NCBI GenBank assembly: GCA_016292215.1
Contig: JAEFBB010000001.1
Span: 124,001 to 188,000, forward strand
Direction: 5' to 3'
DNA from: Saccharofermentans sp.
GTDB lineage: Bacteria > Bacillota > Clostridia > Saccharofermentanales > Saccharofermentanaceae
Length of the DNA stretch: 64,000 nt
The first letter of the stretch is position 1; every line of letters starts with the position of its first letter. A program made the translations under genes and the position numbers. The notes under the pieces are model-generated. The model worked only from the letters and a program-made list of their open reading frames with translations, searched no databases and had not been told where the DNA came from. Positions 1 through 8,542 of this stretch are shown here, in pieces.

Positions 1-738
1 TGCAAGAACTGCGGTTCTTTGGTCATGTTCGATGACAGAGATGAACTCTGCGAGTGCGTTTTCTGTAATTGCGTATTCCCTTCATCTGAAGCTGCAGAGA
101 TCCTTGCAAATCCGGACGGATACGAGTTTAAGAACGAGACTTTTGAGAAGCAGGAAGGCTCCAAGCATTATTATTCCAATCCCGTTATGCCCGACATTAT
201 CGAGAAGGCAGTAAAGAGGGATGAGATCTCCAAGGCAAAGGCTGATTCTGCAAAGCTTAAGCCCAATGAATTTGAGATCTCTCCTAATGACGTCAAGGCT
301 CCCAAGAAGCTCTTGATCCAGTGGGGAATTGGTACTCTCATTGTTGTTGCGATTATTGTGGCAATCGCACTGCCGCTTTATCTTAACCGCAAGTCTTTGA
401 AAGATAAGATTTCAGCTGATGTTAATATGATCTACGCTACGTCGAGCAATGTTGACTACAGCACGTTTGATTATAAGCAGATCAACATCTACGGCATTAC
501 TTGCCAGTATGTTAAGATCGCCCTTTCCGGCGATATCGATGACGGTGATGCACAGGCTCTGTATTCGAACTATTCACATCTCCGTTCAGATAAGCGCGGT
601 AAGACTACTAACGATGTTGAGATGTATATCTACACTCCTGACACGATCTACTTCATCTCCGAAGAGAAGGGCTTGGTCAAGGATGTTCAGGAACCTGTTG
701 AGATCATTGAGACAACAACAGAAGAGACCAGCAAGTAA
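1..738 (+). CDS. Zinc-ribbon membrane protein, 5' partial
   Basis: The reading frame is open at base 1, so the true start lies before the window. The visible part begins with a CxxC pair followed by a second pair (CVFC), the pattern of a zinc ribbon. A soluble linker follows, then one membrane helix near residues 107-128 (rich in I, V, A), and an outer domain of about 110 residues ending in a Thr/Glu-rich tail. This gives a cytoplasmic metal ribbon with a single-pass anchor and an external domain. Similar zinc-ribbon membrane proteins of unknown role are common in Clostridia. No specific function can be assigned. It is followed 74 bp later by the sigma factor gene. Confidence 0.7.
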   Translation, partial: CKNCGSLVMFDDRDELCECVFCNCVFPSSEAAEILANPDGYEFKNETFEKQEGSKHYYSNPVMPDIIEKAVKRDEISKAKADSAKLKPNEFEISPNDVKAPKKLLIQWGIGTLIVVAIIVAIALPLYLNRKSLKDKISADVNMIYATSSNVDYSTFDYKQINIYGITCQYVKIALSGDIDDGDAQALYSNYSHLRSDKRGKTTNDVEMYIYTPDTIYFISEEKGLVKDVQEPVEIIETTTEETSK

Positions 739-812
739 TCTTTTCGCCGTGTGATAACGGCATAAGGCAAGCGGACAACTATTTATTGACAATCTATGAG
801 GTGATCTATCAC

Positions 813-1865
813 ATGACAGAATTTGAGAAAGCGCTGGCACAGGCAAAGAAATTCGCAGAGAAGAATGAGAATCAGATTACTGAGACAGAGTTCGAGACTC
901 TTACTGATTCATACAAGATCGAACCGGATGAACTCATTAATCTGAGAGCAGAGCTTGAGAACAGCGGTGTAAAGATCAACGATCCTGATCTGGACAACGA
1001 CGATACCGATCTCGACAGCGACGGCGAAGATGCCAATGTAGTCGATGACTCGGTCAAGATGTATCTCAAGGAGATCGGTAAGATCGAGCTCCTCGATGCA
1101 GAGCAGGAAAAGGACATTGCCCAGAGGATGGCTAAGGGTGACGAGGAAGCTAAGGAGCTCCTTATCAACTCCAACTTGAGACTCGTTGTATCCATTGCCA
1201 AGAAGTACATGAACCGCGGCCTTTCGCTCCTCGATCTTATCCAGGAGGGTAATATCGGTCTTATCAAGGCGGTTGATAAATTCGACTACACAAAGGGATT
1301 TAAGTTCTCCACATATGCGACATGGTGGATCCGTCAGGCTATCACCAGAGCTATCGCAGACCAGGCAAGAACGATCAGAATTCCCGTTCATATGGTTGAG
1401 ACGATCAATAAGCTCACAAGAGTTCAGCGTCAGCTCGTTCAGGACCTCGGAAGAGAGCCTACTACAGAAGAACTCGCTGAAGCTATGAGCATGGATGTTG
1501 CAAAGATCAGAGAGATCCAGAAGATCTCACAGGATCCTATCTCCATCGACAAGCCGGTAGGTGAGGAAGAGGACAGCCACCTGGTTGACTTCATTTCCAA
1601 CGATGAGCTTGCAGCACCCGAAGAGGAAGTCGCAAGGATCCTTCTTAAGGAAGATCTTATCCAGGCTCTCAACGGCTTAACAGACAGAGAAAGAAGAGTT
1701 ATTGAATTAAGATTCGGTCTTAAGGACGGAGTCCCGATGACATTGGAGCAGGTCGGTAAGAAGCTCGGAGTTACTCGTGAGCGTATCAGACAGATCGAGG
1801 CTAAAGCTATCAGGAAGCTCAACAGATCACCTAAGTCTAAGAAGCTCGAAGGATATTCCGATTGA
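813..1865 (+). CDS. rpoD: RNA polymerase primary sigma factor (RpoD/SigA)
   Basis: This is the housekeeping sigma factor that directs RNA polymerase to -10/-35 promoters. After a variable acidic N-terminus of about 75 residues come region 1.2 ([11 protein letters not shown]), region 2 with the core-binding and -10 melting helices ([23 protein letters not shown]), region 3, and region 4 with the -35 helix-turn-helix ([20 protein letters not shown]). At 350 residues it is of Gram-positive SigA size and lacks the large non-conserved insert of proteobacterial RpoD. The ATG at 813 is preferred over a TTG at 786 because GAGGTGA lies 8 bp upstream of it. In many Firmicutes dnaG precedes rpoD; here it does not. 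Confidence 0.97.
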   Translation: MTEFEKALAQAKKFAEKNENQITETEFETLTDSYKIEPDELINLRAELENSGVKINDPDLDNDDTDLDSDGEDANVVDDSVKMYLKEIGKIELLDAEQEKDIAQRMAKGDEEAKELLINSNLRLVVSIAKKYMNRGLSLLDLIQEGNIGLIKAVDKFDYTKGFKFSTYATWWIRQAITRAIADQARTIRIPVHMVETINKLTRVQRQLVQDLGREPTTEELAEAMSMDVAKIREIQKISQDPISIDKPVGEEEDSHLVDFISNDELAAPEEEVARILLKEDLIQALNGLTDRERRVIELRFGLKDGVPMTLEQVGKKLGVTRERIRQIEAKAIRKLNRSPKSKKLEGYSD

Positions 1866-1907
1866 TAGTCGGTGCTTTTGCACCATACCTTTACGGGATC
1901 AGATAAA

Positions 1908-3428
1908 GTGGCAGACCGCAGGCGATATTCATTCTACAGAGGACTTTTTACAGGGGACGTTTTGAACTTTTCGAAGCGTTCCCCTTTTGTCAAGGAGATC
2001 ATGTTCGAGAGGATCTATCCTACGAAGATAATCCTTCCGATGAAGATGCATTACGGCGTTCCGGCGACACCTACGGTTAAGGTAGGCGATTATGTCAGGA
2101 TCGGCCAGTGCATCGGCGTGCCCGAAAAGGGTACATTCTCCGTTCCCGTACACAGCGGCATATCCGGAAGAGTATCCGATATTTCAGAGATAGTCCTTCC
2201 CAACGGTATCAAGACGCCCGCTGTAACTATCCTCAACGACATGAAGCGTACCAGGCTTGAATCTGTTAAGCCCAGATCAGGCTTTAAGCTCACAGCAAGA
2301 GAAGCTATGGGCATCATAAGAGATGCCGGAATATGCGGTATGGGCGGTGAGGGTATCCCCACGGCGGCAAAGCTCAGAAGAGCCAAGCAGGAAGCAGTGC
2401 AGGAGTTCCTGGTAAATTGTCTGCAGAGTGAGCCGTATTCGACTTCAGACCTTGTAGCGATCACGGAATATCCTGATTATGTAGTCCTGGGTTCCTGCGC
2501 TTGTGCAAGAGCCGTAGGCGCATCTAAGTGCGTATTCCTTATCTCCGAGAATCGAAAAGAGCAGAGGCAGGCAATTGCCAATTCCATAGAGAGGATCAAG
2601 GACGATTTTAAGGACCTGCAGTTTGATATAAAGCTCTTCAGAGAGCGTTTCCCGCAGGGTTATTACAGACTCGTTGCCAGAGCGCTGTACGGAAAGAACC
2701 TTGTGCTCGGAGAGACTCTCGAGAAGTCCTGCAAAGCGGTGCTTTTTAACTGTTCGACGATGCTTGCCTGCTGGGAAGCTTTATCGGACAACATCCCCAT
2801 GATGAGCCGTATAGTATCTGTCACAGGAGACGCTTCGGGCGGACATAACATGCTCGTTCCCATCGGCACGCCCGTATCTGAGCTCCTTTCAAATGCCCAG
2901 GATATTAAGAACGGCAGTGACAGGATAGTATGGGGAAACTGCCTTACTGGTATTGAGATAAAAGACGCGGAGAATACTCCGGTAGTAAAGACGACATCGG
3001 TCATATCAGTCGTAAGACGCATGGATGTGCCGAGAACGCCGTGTATCCATTGCGGCCTTTGTTCCGAATGCTGCCCGATGAATCTGTCGCCTAATACGAT
3101 ATATGAGATGCTCAATCAGGGATTGGGCCAGAAAGCTGCTGAAGAGGGCGCAAGAGACTGCATAGCATGCGGATGCTGTTCTTATGTGTGTCCGTCAGGA
3201 ATTGACCTTACGACCTCTATCGCAAGCTTTGCGGGAGAAGGAAGGATCATTGAGGTCAACTCGCTCCTCGATAACAGCGGATCGGAAGGAAGAGCGCCTG
3301 ATGATGCCGATATGTATTATGTAGGTGAGGCTTCGCTCCTTGAAGATTATGCAGACAGCGATGAAGATTCCGGTGAGAGCTCGCCTGATTCGATCACACT
3401 GCCTTTCGAGAAGGATAAAAAAGTATGA
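1908..3428 (+). CDS. rnfC: Divergent RnfC-like electron-transport subunit
   Basis: RnfC is the peripheral NADH- and flavin-binding iron-sulfur subunit of the ion-pumping Rnf complex. The protein has the N-terminal barrel-sandwich part (VKVGDYVRIGQ), the central domain (GMGGEGIPTAAKL, SEPYSTSD) and two C-terminal 4Fe-4S motifs, CIHCGLCSECCP and CIACGCCSYVCP. Known RnfC motifs are altered: GLGGAGFPT reads GMGGEGIPT, the ECEPY stretch reads QSEPY, and the late GGPMMG element reads GNCLTG. The start is uncertain. An ATG at 2001 has an over-close AAGGAG, but homology to RnfC seems to begin upstream (FYRG against FNGG), so the GTG at 1908 or 1872 is more likely. It overlaps the next gene by 4 bp. 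Whether it still binds NADH is unknown. Confidence 0.85.
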   Translation: MADRRRYSFYRGLFTGDVLNFSKRSPFVKEIMFERIYPTKIILPMKMHYGVPATPTVKVGDYVRIGQCIGVPEKGTFSVPVHSGISGRVSDISEIVLPNGIKTPAVTILNDMKRTRLESVKPRSGFKLTAREAMGIIRDAGICGMGGEGIPTAAKLRRAKQEAVQEFLVNCLQSEPYSTSDLVAITEYPDYVVLGSCACARAVGASKCVFLISENRKEQRQAIANSIERIKDDFKDLQFDIKLFRERFPQGYYRLVARALYGKNLVLGETLEKSCKAVLFNCSTMLACWEALSDNIPMMSRIVSVTGDASGGHNMLVPIGTPVSELLSNAQDIKNGSDRIVWGNCLTGIEIKDAENTPVVKTTSVISVVRRMDVPRTPCIHCGLCSECCPMNLSPNTIYEMLNQGLGQKAAEEGARDCIACGCCSYVCPSGIDLTTSIASFAGEGRIIEVNSLLDNSGSEGRAPDDADMYYVGEASLLEDYADSDEDSGESSPDSITLPFEKDKKV

Positions 3429-4408
3429 GTACTGACAACAGACAGCTTGCACCTTTTATCCATACGGAGAAGAACGCGCCGTATATCTATATGACGTTCC
3501 TGGCATCTCTGGTGCCGTGCTTCGTCTACGGTGCCTTCTATTACGGCTTGAGAGCGATAATATTGATGCTGTTCTGCATGGGTGTTTTCGTGCTGTCGGA
3601 CGGTTTCTGTGTAAGGATCACGCACAGAAGAACCAGAGGTGATTATTTCGATTTCAGTTCACTTGTAGAAGGCTTGCTGCTCGCGCTTATGCTCCCGCCG
3701 GATACAACGCTTCTTACAGCTCTTGTTGCCGTGCTTTTCGCTTCGGTAATAACCAAGCAGATGTTCGGAGGCGCGGGAAGCAACATTATCAATCCTGCGT
3801 GCGCGGGAAGGCTTTTCATAGAGCTCGTAATGCCGTCATCTTCCATGGGTTATTCATACGGCGAGATGAATTCAAGGTTCTCTCTGATGAGCCTCGTTTT
3901 CCAGGGCGAACCCGTTGCGGTGCCTGATTATTCGCAGTTAACGATATCAGAGCTCCTGACAGGCAATTATCCCGGTCTTATCGGTACAGCATGCTTTATC
4001 TGCATAATCGCAGGAGGCGTTTTCCTCACGCTGAAGGGAAGCATGAGACTTTATTCGCCGTTATCTTATATACTCACCATTCTGGTCTTGTACCCGGTAT
4101 TCACGTTCGTTACGACCGGGACATTAAAGTTTGACGAGCTGGTGGTATATCTTTTGTCTTCCGGCGTATTATTCGTAGCCGTATTCCTTTTGGGAGACCT
4201 TACGACCATGCCTTCGAGATTTGCATCAGGCGTGTTCGCAGGCGTGGTATGCGGAGTCCTGACACTTGTTACAAAGCCTTTCTTAAGCCCGATGGTATCT
4301 TTGTTGTCACCGGTCCTGGCAGTTAACTTCCTCTCATTTGTTCTGGACTTCTTCTCGAAAACATTGTCCAGACGCAAGATCCGTTCGAGGGAGGTGGATG
4401 TCTCATGA
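3425..4408 (+). CDS. rnfD: RnfD-like membrane subunit lacking the flavinylation motif
   Basis: This is an NqrB/RnfD-family membrane protein of 327 residues with about nine hydrophobic helices. Conserved family elements are visible: LLLALMLPP, FGGAGSNIINPA and GDLTTMPS near residue 258. RnfD normally carries FMN covalently bound to a Thr in an SGAT motif in the outer loop before the GNxPGxIGE segment. Here that loop (residues about 140-180) reads through EPVAVPDYSQLTISELLTGN and has no SGAT-like sequence, although the GNYPGLIG part is kept. The gene starts inside the end of the rnfC-like gene (ATGA) and overlaps the next gene. Membrane location is certain; redox activity is not. Confidence 0.88.
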   Translation: MSTDNRQLAPFIHTEKNAPYIYMTFLASLVPCFVYGAFYYGLRAIILMLFCMGVFVLSDGFCVRITHRRTRGDYFDFSSLVEGLLLALMLPPDTTLLTALVAVLFASVITKQMFGGAGSNIINPACAGRLFIELVMPSSSMGYSYGEMNSRFSLMSLVFQGEPVAVPDYSQLTISELLTGNYPGLIGTACFICIIAGGVFLTLKGSMRLYSPLSYILTILVLYPVFTFVTTGTLKFDELVVYLLSSGVLFVAVFLLGDLTTMPSRFASGVFAGVVCGVLTLVTKPFLSPMVSLLSPVLAVNFLSFVLDFFSKTLSRRKIRSREVDVS

Positions 4409-5766
4409 TGACCCATGCCCAGCTTAAGATGTTCATTACGGAGGCGATTTTGCTGTTCGTGCTCGGTGCCGCTATCGTTGTCGGAGGATATTTCATCTCA
4501 TCTGATAACGCGTATAACCGCATCCAGACCGAGTATCATGAAAGATTCTCCACGGTGCTCGATTCCACAGTATATGAGAAGGTCAAGAGCAAGGCTCTGA
4601 ACTATTTCCCGGAGATAGACGGTGTTTATATAGGATACGACGAGAACAGTGTTCCCCAGGGCTATGTGGTAGATCTGGTCGTAGAGGCTCCGAACGGACA
4701 GGAGCTCGGTATGCTCGTATCTCTCGATTATGAGAGCACGAGGATAACCGGACTTGCTCTTAATCCTGTAGAAGGCGACAACGCATATGTCATAAGCGAC
4801 GAAGATATGGAGCTGATAAAGGAAAAGCTCATTGGAAAGCAGATCCCTATCGCGTTTGTATCAGAAGAAGAATTCGTAGATGACGATAATTCTGAGAAGA
4901 TCACGCTCACAGGCTTAAATGACGGCATTTACTATGCGCAGCGCCTTTTCGACGACAGAAACAGATATATCGATTACGTTGAGATCGAAGTAATCAACGG
5001 AGAGATCGCCAAGGTTAAGTGGGACGCGTTCAGTACAGATAAGACCAACCAGGACAGAAGTGAAGCTTCCCTGAAGGGCGCTTACGTCATATCCGGACTT
5101 GACTGGGCCACACAGTCTTATAATCTCTGCCATGCTCTTCTCGAATGTCAGGATCCTGACCGTCTGGCAATGAAGTCTGACGGCACGACGGATATCGTAG
5201 ACGGCGTCACATGCGATATCAGGCCGTTCGTAGAACTTGCGTGGGAATGTATCGAGAACTCGCGCGCGGGATACACGAAGGATGATTATATGCGCGGCCT
5301 TGACGCCATGCTGATATCCCTTTATGAGAAGGATGCCGCAGAACTTGAATATGTCAACGGCGATGGCCACGTCGTATTCTCGTTCGAGGAGAATCCTGAG
5401 ATCTATACGGTCTACAACGATGACGAAGTCGCTGTCGGATATAAGAACGTAAGACTTATCGAAGCGGAACTGAACGGCACGGCAGATTCGATCGTTCAGG
5501 ATCCTGTCGTAACGCCTGTAGAGACGGATGATGAGCCTCAGACCAGCGCTCCGGCAGATTATGACTCACGAGAAGACGGACTCACGCCGGGCGGAGATGC
5601 CGATAACCAGATCATTACGGACAGTATCGATGACCTGCCGATGTCTGAGATGGCGTCTTTCGTTCAGCCCGTACCTGAAGCATACGATGAGACGAGAACG
5701 GTAATCAGGGCTTGCAACACCTGTTACAAATTCCTCAAGGAATATCTGAACTGGAAGGTAAATTAA
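4405..5766 (+). CDS. RnfG-like protein with PplA-type FMN-binding domain
   Basis: A 453-residue protein with one N-terminal membrane helix (residues about 10-30) and a large outer part. The first half resembles an RnfG/FMN_bind domain. The second half (about residues 170-310) follows the layout of FMN-binding lipoproteins such as PplA: DGIYYAQ, VEIEVINGEIAKVKWDAFS, then the attachment region. There the usual DxxSGATxS motif reads DIVDGVTCDI, keeping Asp and the acceptor Thr but changing Ser to Asp and Ala to Val. The C-terminus is acidic and low in complexity. It occupies the RnfG position directly after the rnfD-like gene, with overlapping ATG/TGA. Its ability to accept FMN is doubtful. Confidence 0.75.
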   Translation: MMTHAQLKMFITEAILLFVLGAAIVVGGYFISSDNAYNRIQTEYHERFSTVLDSTVYEKVKSKALNYFPEIDGVYIGYDENSVPQGYVVDLVVEAPNGQELGMLVSLDYESTRITGLALNPVEGDNAYVISDEDMELIKEKLIGKQIPIAFVSEEEFVDDDNSEKITLTGLNDGIYYAQRLFDDRNRYIDYVEIEVINGEIAKVKWDAFSTDKTNQDRSEASLKGAYVISGLDWATQSYNLCHALLECQDPDRLAMKSDGTTDIVDGVTCDIRPFVELAWECIENSRAGYTKDDYMRGLDAMLISLYEKDAAELEYVNGDGHVVFSFEENPEIYTVYNDDEVAVGYKNVRLIEAELNGTADSIVQDPVVTPVETDDEPQTSAPADYDSREDGLTPGGDADNQIITDSIDDLPMSEMASFVQPVPEAYDETRTVIRACNTCYKFLKEYLNWKVN

Positions 5767-6914
5767 TGGGCCTGTTTACTGAGAAATACAATTCACCGTT
5801 CGATAACGAGCAGACAAGAAGGAAGATAGACGAGAAGATCACGGCTGTCCATGTAAGGCCTGCTAAATATCTTACGACCAGAAGCTCTCTTTTCCTCGGC
5901 TATACGACGGTCTCCCTTTGCCTGGAATATATGCTCTCCGGCAATCTTATCTGGTGGCCGGTAGCGTGCGCTTTCCTGTGCCTCCTGGCTTGGTCTATTA
6001 CTCTCAGATTCTTTATGCCGCGCAACCTGTCAGTTATTTCCTTTGTGTTCGTTCTCGGCTTGTTCATCGCAGCTTGCGAGTATTCATACAGGCTTGGCTT
6101 CTGCACGGCATATGCAGCCGTAGGATTCATTCCGATGGCTATAGGAATAATGTCTCTTGCGAGATTTAAGGACGACGAAAATGACAAATACTCAAGACCG
6201 AGATTTGGCGGGGAAGTCCTGCTTCCGTTCATTATCGCAACGATGTGCTCTGTTTGCGGAGCTCTTATTTCTTATGTCTTTGAGAAACGCTACCTGTTCG
6301 TGTCACTGATGGCATCAGTAATGATCCTCATAATGATGAGCTGGGCAATATCAAGGCTTACCGGCGTACCCAGGATAGCAACCTCAAAGGAACTTACTGA
6401 ATTCTGGGACATCCCTGTAGCCAACATATCCGAACTAAAAAGGTTCTTGTGTGCCAGAGGTGCTTTTGCCTTTATCTGCGGTATTTGTGCAGCAGTTCTT
6501 TATGTGCTGAAGATCTTTGTTGATAACGATCTGTTCAGACTTGCAGCGATCCCTGCTTGCCAATTAACGGCTCTGATATTAGGTTCAATAGTGGTATATG
6601 CCGCCAGACATAACTTCAGAAGGTCGATCTTCGGCCTCAGATACTTCATCAGTGAAGTTTCTTTTGCAGCTGCTTTTGTGTCTTTGATCTTCCTGGTAAA
6701 CAGCGGTTTCCCCAAGATCTCTCACTTGATCGTCGCTGTCGTGTTTGCCTGCTGTACTGATATAGTAATGACAGGTCTTTTATCAGTTATCAGAAGAAGA
6801 CTTATCTTCGTCTCTAAGTCCAAATATATTGACGGTCTGCCGTTCTACCTGATACTCATCTCGCTGGTTGTAATGCTCGCTGAGACCTGCCTTTATAGTA
6901 TTCCGGGATTGTGA
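5766..6914 (+). CDS. Unrecognised multipass membrane protein in Rnf-like operon
   Basis: A membrane protein of 382 residues from the ATG at 5766, which overlaps the upstream stop as TAATG and has GGAAGG upstream. After a polar N-terminus of about 45 residues there are roughly ten hydrophobic helices in two blocks, separated by a polar loop around residues 205-235. It does not show the pattern of RnfA or RnfE, which are about 200 residues with six helices. It is the last gene of the operon, since a tRNA gene follows within 23 bp. Translational coupling suggests it works with the RnfC/D/G-like proteins, perhaps as the membrane partner replacing RnfA/E. That is inference only. Confidence 0.7.
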   Translation: MGLFTEKYNSPFDNEQTRRKIDEKITAVHVRPAKYLTTRSSLFLGYTTVSLCLEYMLSGNLIWWPVACAFLCLLAWSITLRFFMPRNLSVISFVFVLGLFIAACEYSYRLGFCTAYAAVGFIPMAIGIMSLARFKDDENDKYSRPRFGGEVLLPFIIATMCSVCGALISYVFEKRYLFVSLMASVMILIMMSWAISRLTGVPRIATSKELTEFWDIPVANISELKRFLCARGAFAFICGICAAVLYVLKIFVDNDLFRLAAIPACQLTALILGSIVVYAARHNFRRSIFGLRYFISEVSFAAAFVSLIFLVNSGFPKISHLIVAVVFACCTDIVMTGLLSVIRRRLIFVSKSKYIDGLPFYLILISLVVMLAETCLYSIPGL

Positions 6915-6920
6915 TATAAT
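6915..6920 (+). promoter_or_regulatory. -10 element of tRNA-Arg promoter
   Basis: A perfect TATAAT lies directly after the upstream stop codon and 16 bp before the tRNA. The -35 candidate TTTATA (6892-6897) sits inside the end of the preceding gene with a 17-bp spacer. Confidence 0.55.
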
Positions 6921-6936
6921 TGCGGTCGTCAAAAAT

Positions 6937-7013
6937 GATTGTGTAGCTCAGCTGGATAGAGCGACCGCCTCCTAAGCGGTAGGCCAGCGGTTCGAATCCG
7001 CTCACGATCACCA
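6937..7013 (+). tRNA. tRNA-Arg (anticodon CCT)
   Basis: A 77-nt cloverleaf reads cleanly. The acceptor stem is GATTGTG/CACGATC, the D stem GCTC/GAGC, the anticodon stem ACCGC/GCGGT with loop CTCCTAA, the T stem AGCGG/CCGCT with TTCGAAT loop, discriminator A and an encoded CCA. The anticodon CCT reads AGG. The 3' part from the anticodon loop to CCA is repeated exactly at 9896-9939, so this gene is the target site of an integrated element. Confidence 0.96.
6970..7013 (+). repeat. Left 44-bp attachment repeat inside tRNA-Arg
   Basis: These 44 bases, from the anticodon loop through the CCA end, are identical to 9896-9939. Tyrosine-recombinase elements that insert into tRNA genes typically recreate the 3' half of the gene and leave exactly this kind of direct repeat. 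The intact tRNA marks the left end. Confidence 0.88.
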
Positions 7014-7022
7014 ATAAAATCA

Positions 7023-7055
7023 AGGGGTTTGGGGGTTCCAGACCCCTGTTTTTTT
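7023..7055 (+). terminator. Rho-independent terminator after tRNA-Arg
   Basis: An 8-bp stem (AGGGGTTT with AGACCCCT, one G-T pair) is followed by TGTTTTTTT. A diverged copy lies at 9949-9976 after the duplicated tRNA end. Confidence 0.85.
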
Positions 7056-7060
7056 GGCAA

Positions 7061-7082
7061 AAAGTGGCTGAAAGTGGTTAAA
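7061..7082 (+). repeat. AAGTGGC-type short repeats at island left end
   Basis: Two tandem near-copies, AAGTGGCTG and AAAGTGGTTA, lie just inside the left attachment repeat. Related pairs occur at 9813-9836 and 11537-11560. They could be arm-type integrase sites or remnants of them. Confidence 0.4.
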
Positions 7083-7247
7083 TTCATTAAAAATCCCATC
7101 TTTCAAGCCAATTTCAGCTCGTTGAGCTTATTTCTGACATCATCCGTCTTTTTCTATACTATCGATAGATAAGGTGAGGACATTTTTACGTAATTTGATT
7201 TAAAATATAACAGAAATACGAAGTTACACATAAATATAGACGATTTT

Positions 7248-8333
7248 ATGAATAATAATGACAAATACAATAGAGATGCTCAATTGACCGATAAAATACA
7301 TGTGTTTAAAACTAAGAGTTCTAATAAAGTTGTAATGTTCATTGGAACATTTTTAGCTACAACAGTTCTCTTATTTTTGTTGATTATTTATTTGTCATTT
7401 TCTTATGGAATAGCTTCAGACATCCCGTTCTTTGTAAAAGTTATCGTTCCAATTGTCATAGGTGCAATAGTTGCTCCAATTGCTACTGTTACAAATATAC
7501 AAACAGTAATAACGATCGATGATGAGACATTTACCTATACTAAAGGGGATAAAAAGGAGTCATATCTGATTGAACAATTCTGTGGAACACATGTGACCAA
7601 AAATTACTCAAATGGGGCATATATTAATTCCACAAGATATCTGAAGTTTAGTCAGCCAAATGGGAATACAAGAGTATTATTAATTCCATTTGACGAGAAA
7701 GAATTCTCAGATATGGTTTCTTTGCTGAATTCGAAAAACAGATCTGCAATTCCGAATGAAGTGAAAAATGAAATTAGGGAGTCATTAGAAAGAGAAGAAC
7801 GATTTGATGTTCCCAAAGATAAGATCTCACAATCCTATATTAAATCCTCTGGCATACGAACCAAGATAAGTATTCTTATAATTGGCATTTCAATAATTGT
7901 TTGCATAGTTGCATATATATTGATGGATTTCATGTATTTCATTGCAGTTGCAATTGTATTTGGTCTTTTAGGGCCTTTGCTTTCGTATGTAATTTTCGCT
8001 TATGGGAGAAAAGAAACAAAAGAAGCACTTGCAATAACACCTTTTTATGTTTTAGTTGATCCGTTCACCATATCATTCGATGATAGGAAATATGATGCAT
8101 CAGATATTAAGAGAATAGTTGTGTCTCCGCCTGCTTATGCTTCTTTGGGTAATAACAACGAGTTCAGAACAGTGATTCTTACTGACAGGATTGGTGAAGA
8201 TCAAAAGTTTTGTTTTGGAAGAGCACCTAAGGATAATAGGAACATGGTTTATGAAGAATACTTAGATCTGATACATAAACTTGATGCTTGGTGTTTTGCT
8301 AATAATATAGAGTTCAAGCTTGATTTAGGATAA
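7248..8333 (+). CDS. AT-rich island membrane protein with duplicated 2-TM units
   Basis: A 361-residue protein not assignable to a named family. It shows an internal two-fold plan. Two membrane helices (about residues 28-50 and 58-78) are followed by a soluble domain of beta character. A second helix pair (about 207-227 and 230-250) is followed by another soluble domain to the end. The soluble parts resemble PH-like domains next to paired helices, which is tentative. The gene is clearly richer in A and T than the genes around it and lies inside the tRNA-Arg-flanked segment, both signs of recent acquisition. No good ribosome site is visible before the ATG. Confidence 0.7.
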   Translation: MNNNDKYNRDAQLTDKIHVFKTKSSNKVVMFIGTFLATTVLLFLLIIYLSFSYGIASDIPFFVKVIVPIVIGAIVAPIATVTNIQTVITIDDETFTYTKGDKKESYLIEQFCGTHVTKNYSNGAYINSTRYLKFSQPNGNTRVLLIPFDEKEFSDMVSLLNSKNRSAIPNEVKNEIRESLEREERFDVPKDKISQSYIKSSGIRTKISILIIGISIIVCIVAYILMDFMYFIAVAIVFGLLGPLLSYVIFAYGRKETKEALAITPFYVLVDPFTISFDDRKYDASDIKRIVVSPPAYASLGNNNEFRTVILTDRIGEDQKFCFGRAPKDNRNMVYEEYLDLIHKLDAWCFANNIEFKLDLG

Positions 8334-8370
8334 AGATATATGGAAAGGCAGTATTCTATCTTTTTTGGGG

Positions 8371-8478
8371 GTGCATCCCAGAGACTATGAAACTATAGAG
8401 TCCGTTGTAGAAAGCTATATAAGATTGTTTGAATGCATGGATAACGAATCTGATGTCATAACTGATATTATGATTTGA
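8371..8478 (+). pseudogene. Short coding remnant ending in island repeat
   Basis: A frame of about 35 codons is open from the GTG at 8371 and ends in TGA at 8476-8478. Its last 14 codons cover the 39-bp repeat. It could be the 3' scrap of a lost cargo gene. Recognition is weak because the piece is very short. Confidence 0.3.
8437..8475 (+). repeat. 39-bp direct repeat, copy 1
   Basis: These 39 bases, beginning ATGGATAACGAATCTGATGT, are identical to 9757-9795. The two copies flank the macrodomain gene 1,320 bp apart inside the island. Confidence 0.95.
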
Positions 8479-8542
8479 TAAGTACTGTGTTTCTCTAGAA
8501 ATCTTTTTCGAGTTGCTGGGCGTTAAATGAGGTGTCTACAGT

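Noticed and set aside
786..812. TTG at 786 as the rpoD start
   Set aside because: The ATG at 813 has a well-spaced GAGGTGA, and the extra nine codons are not typical of sigma factors.
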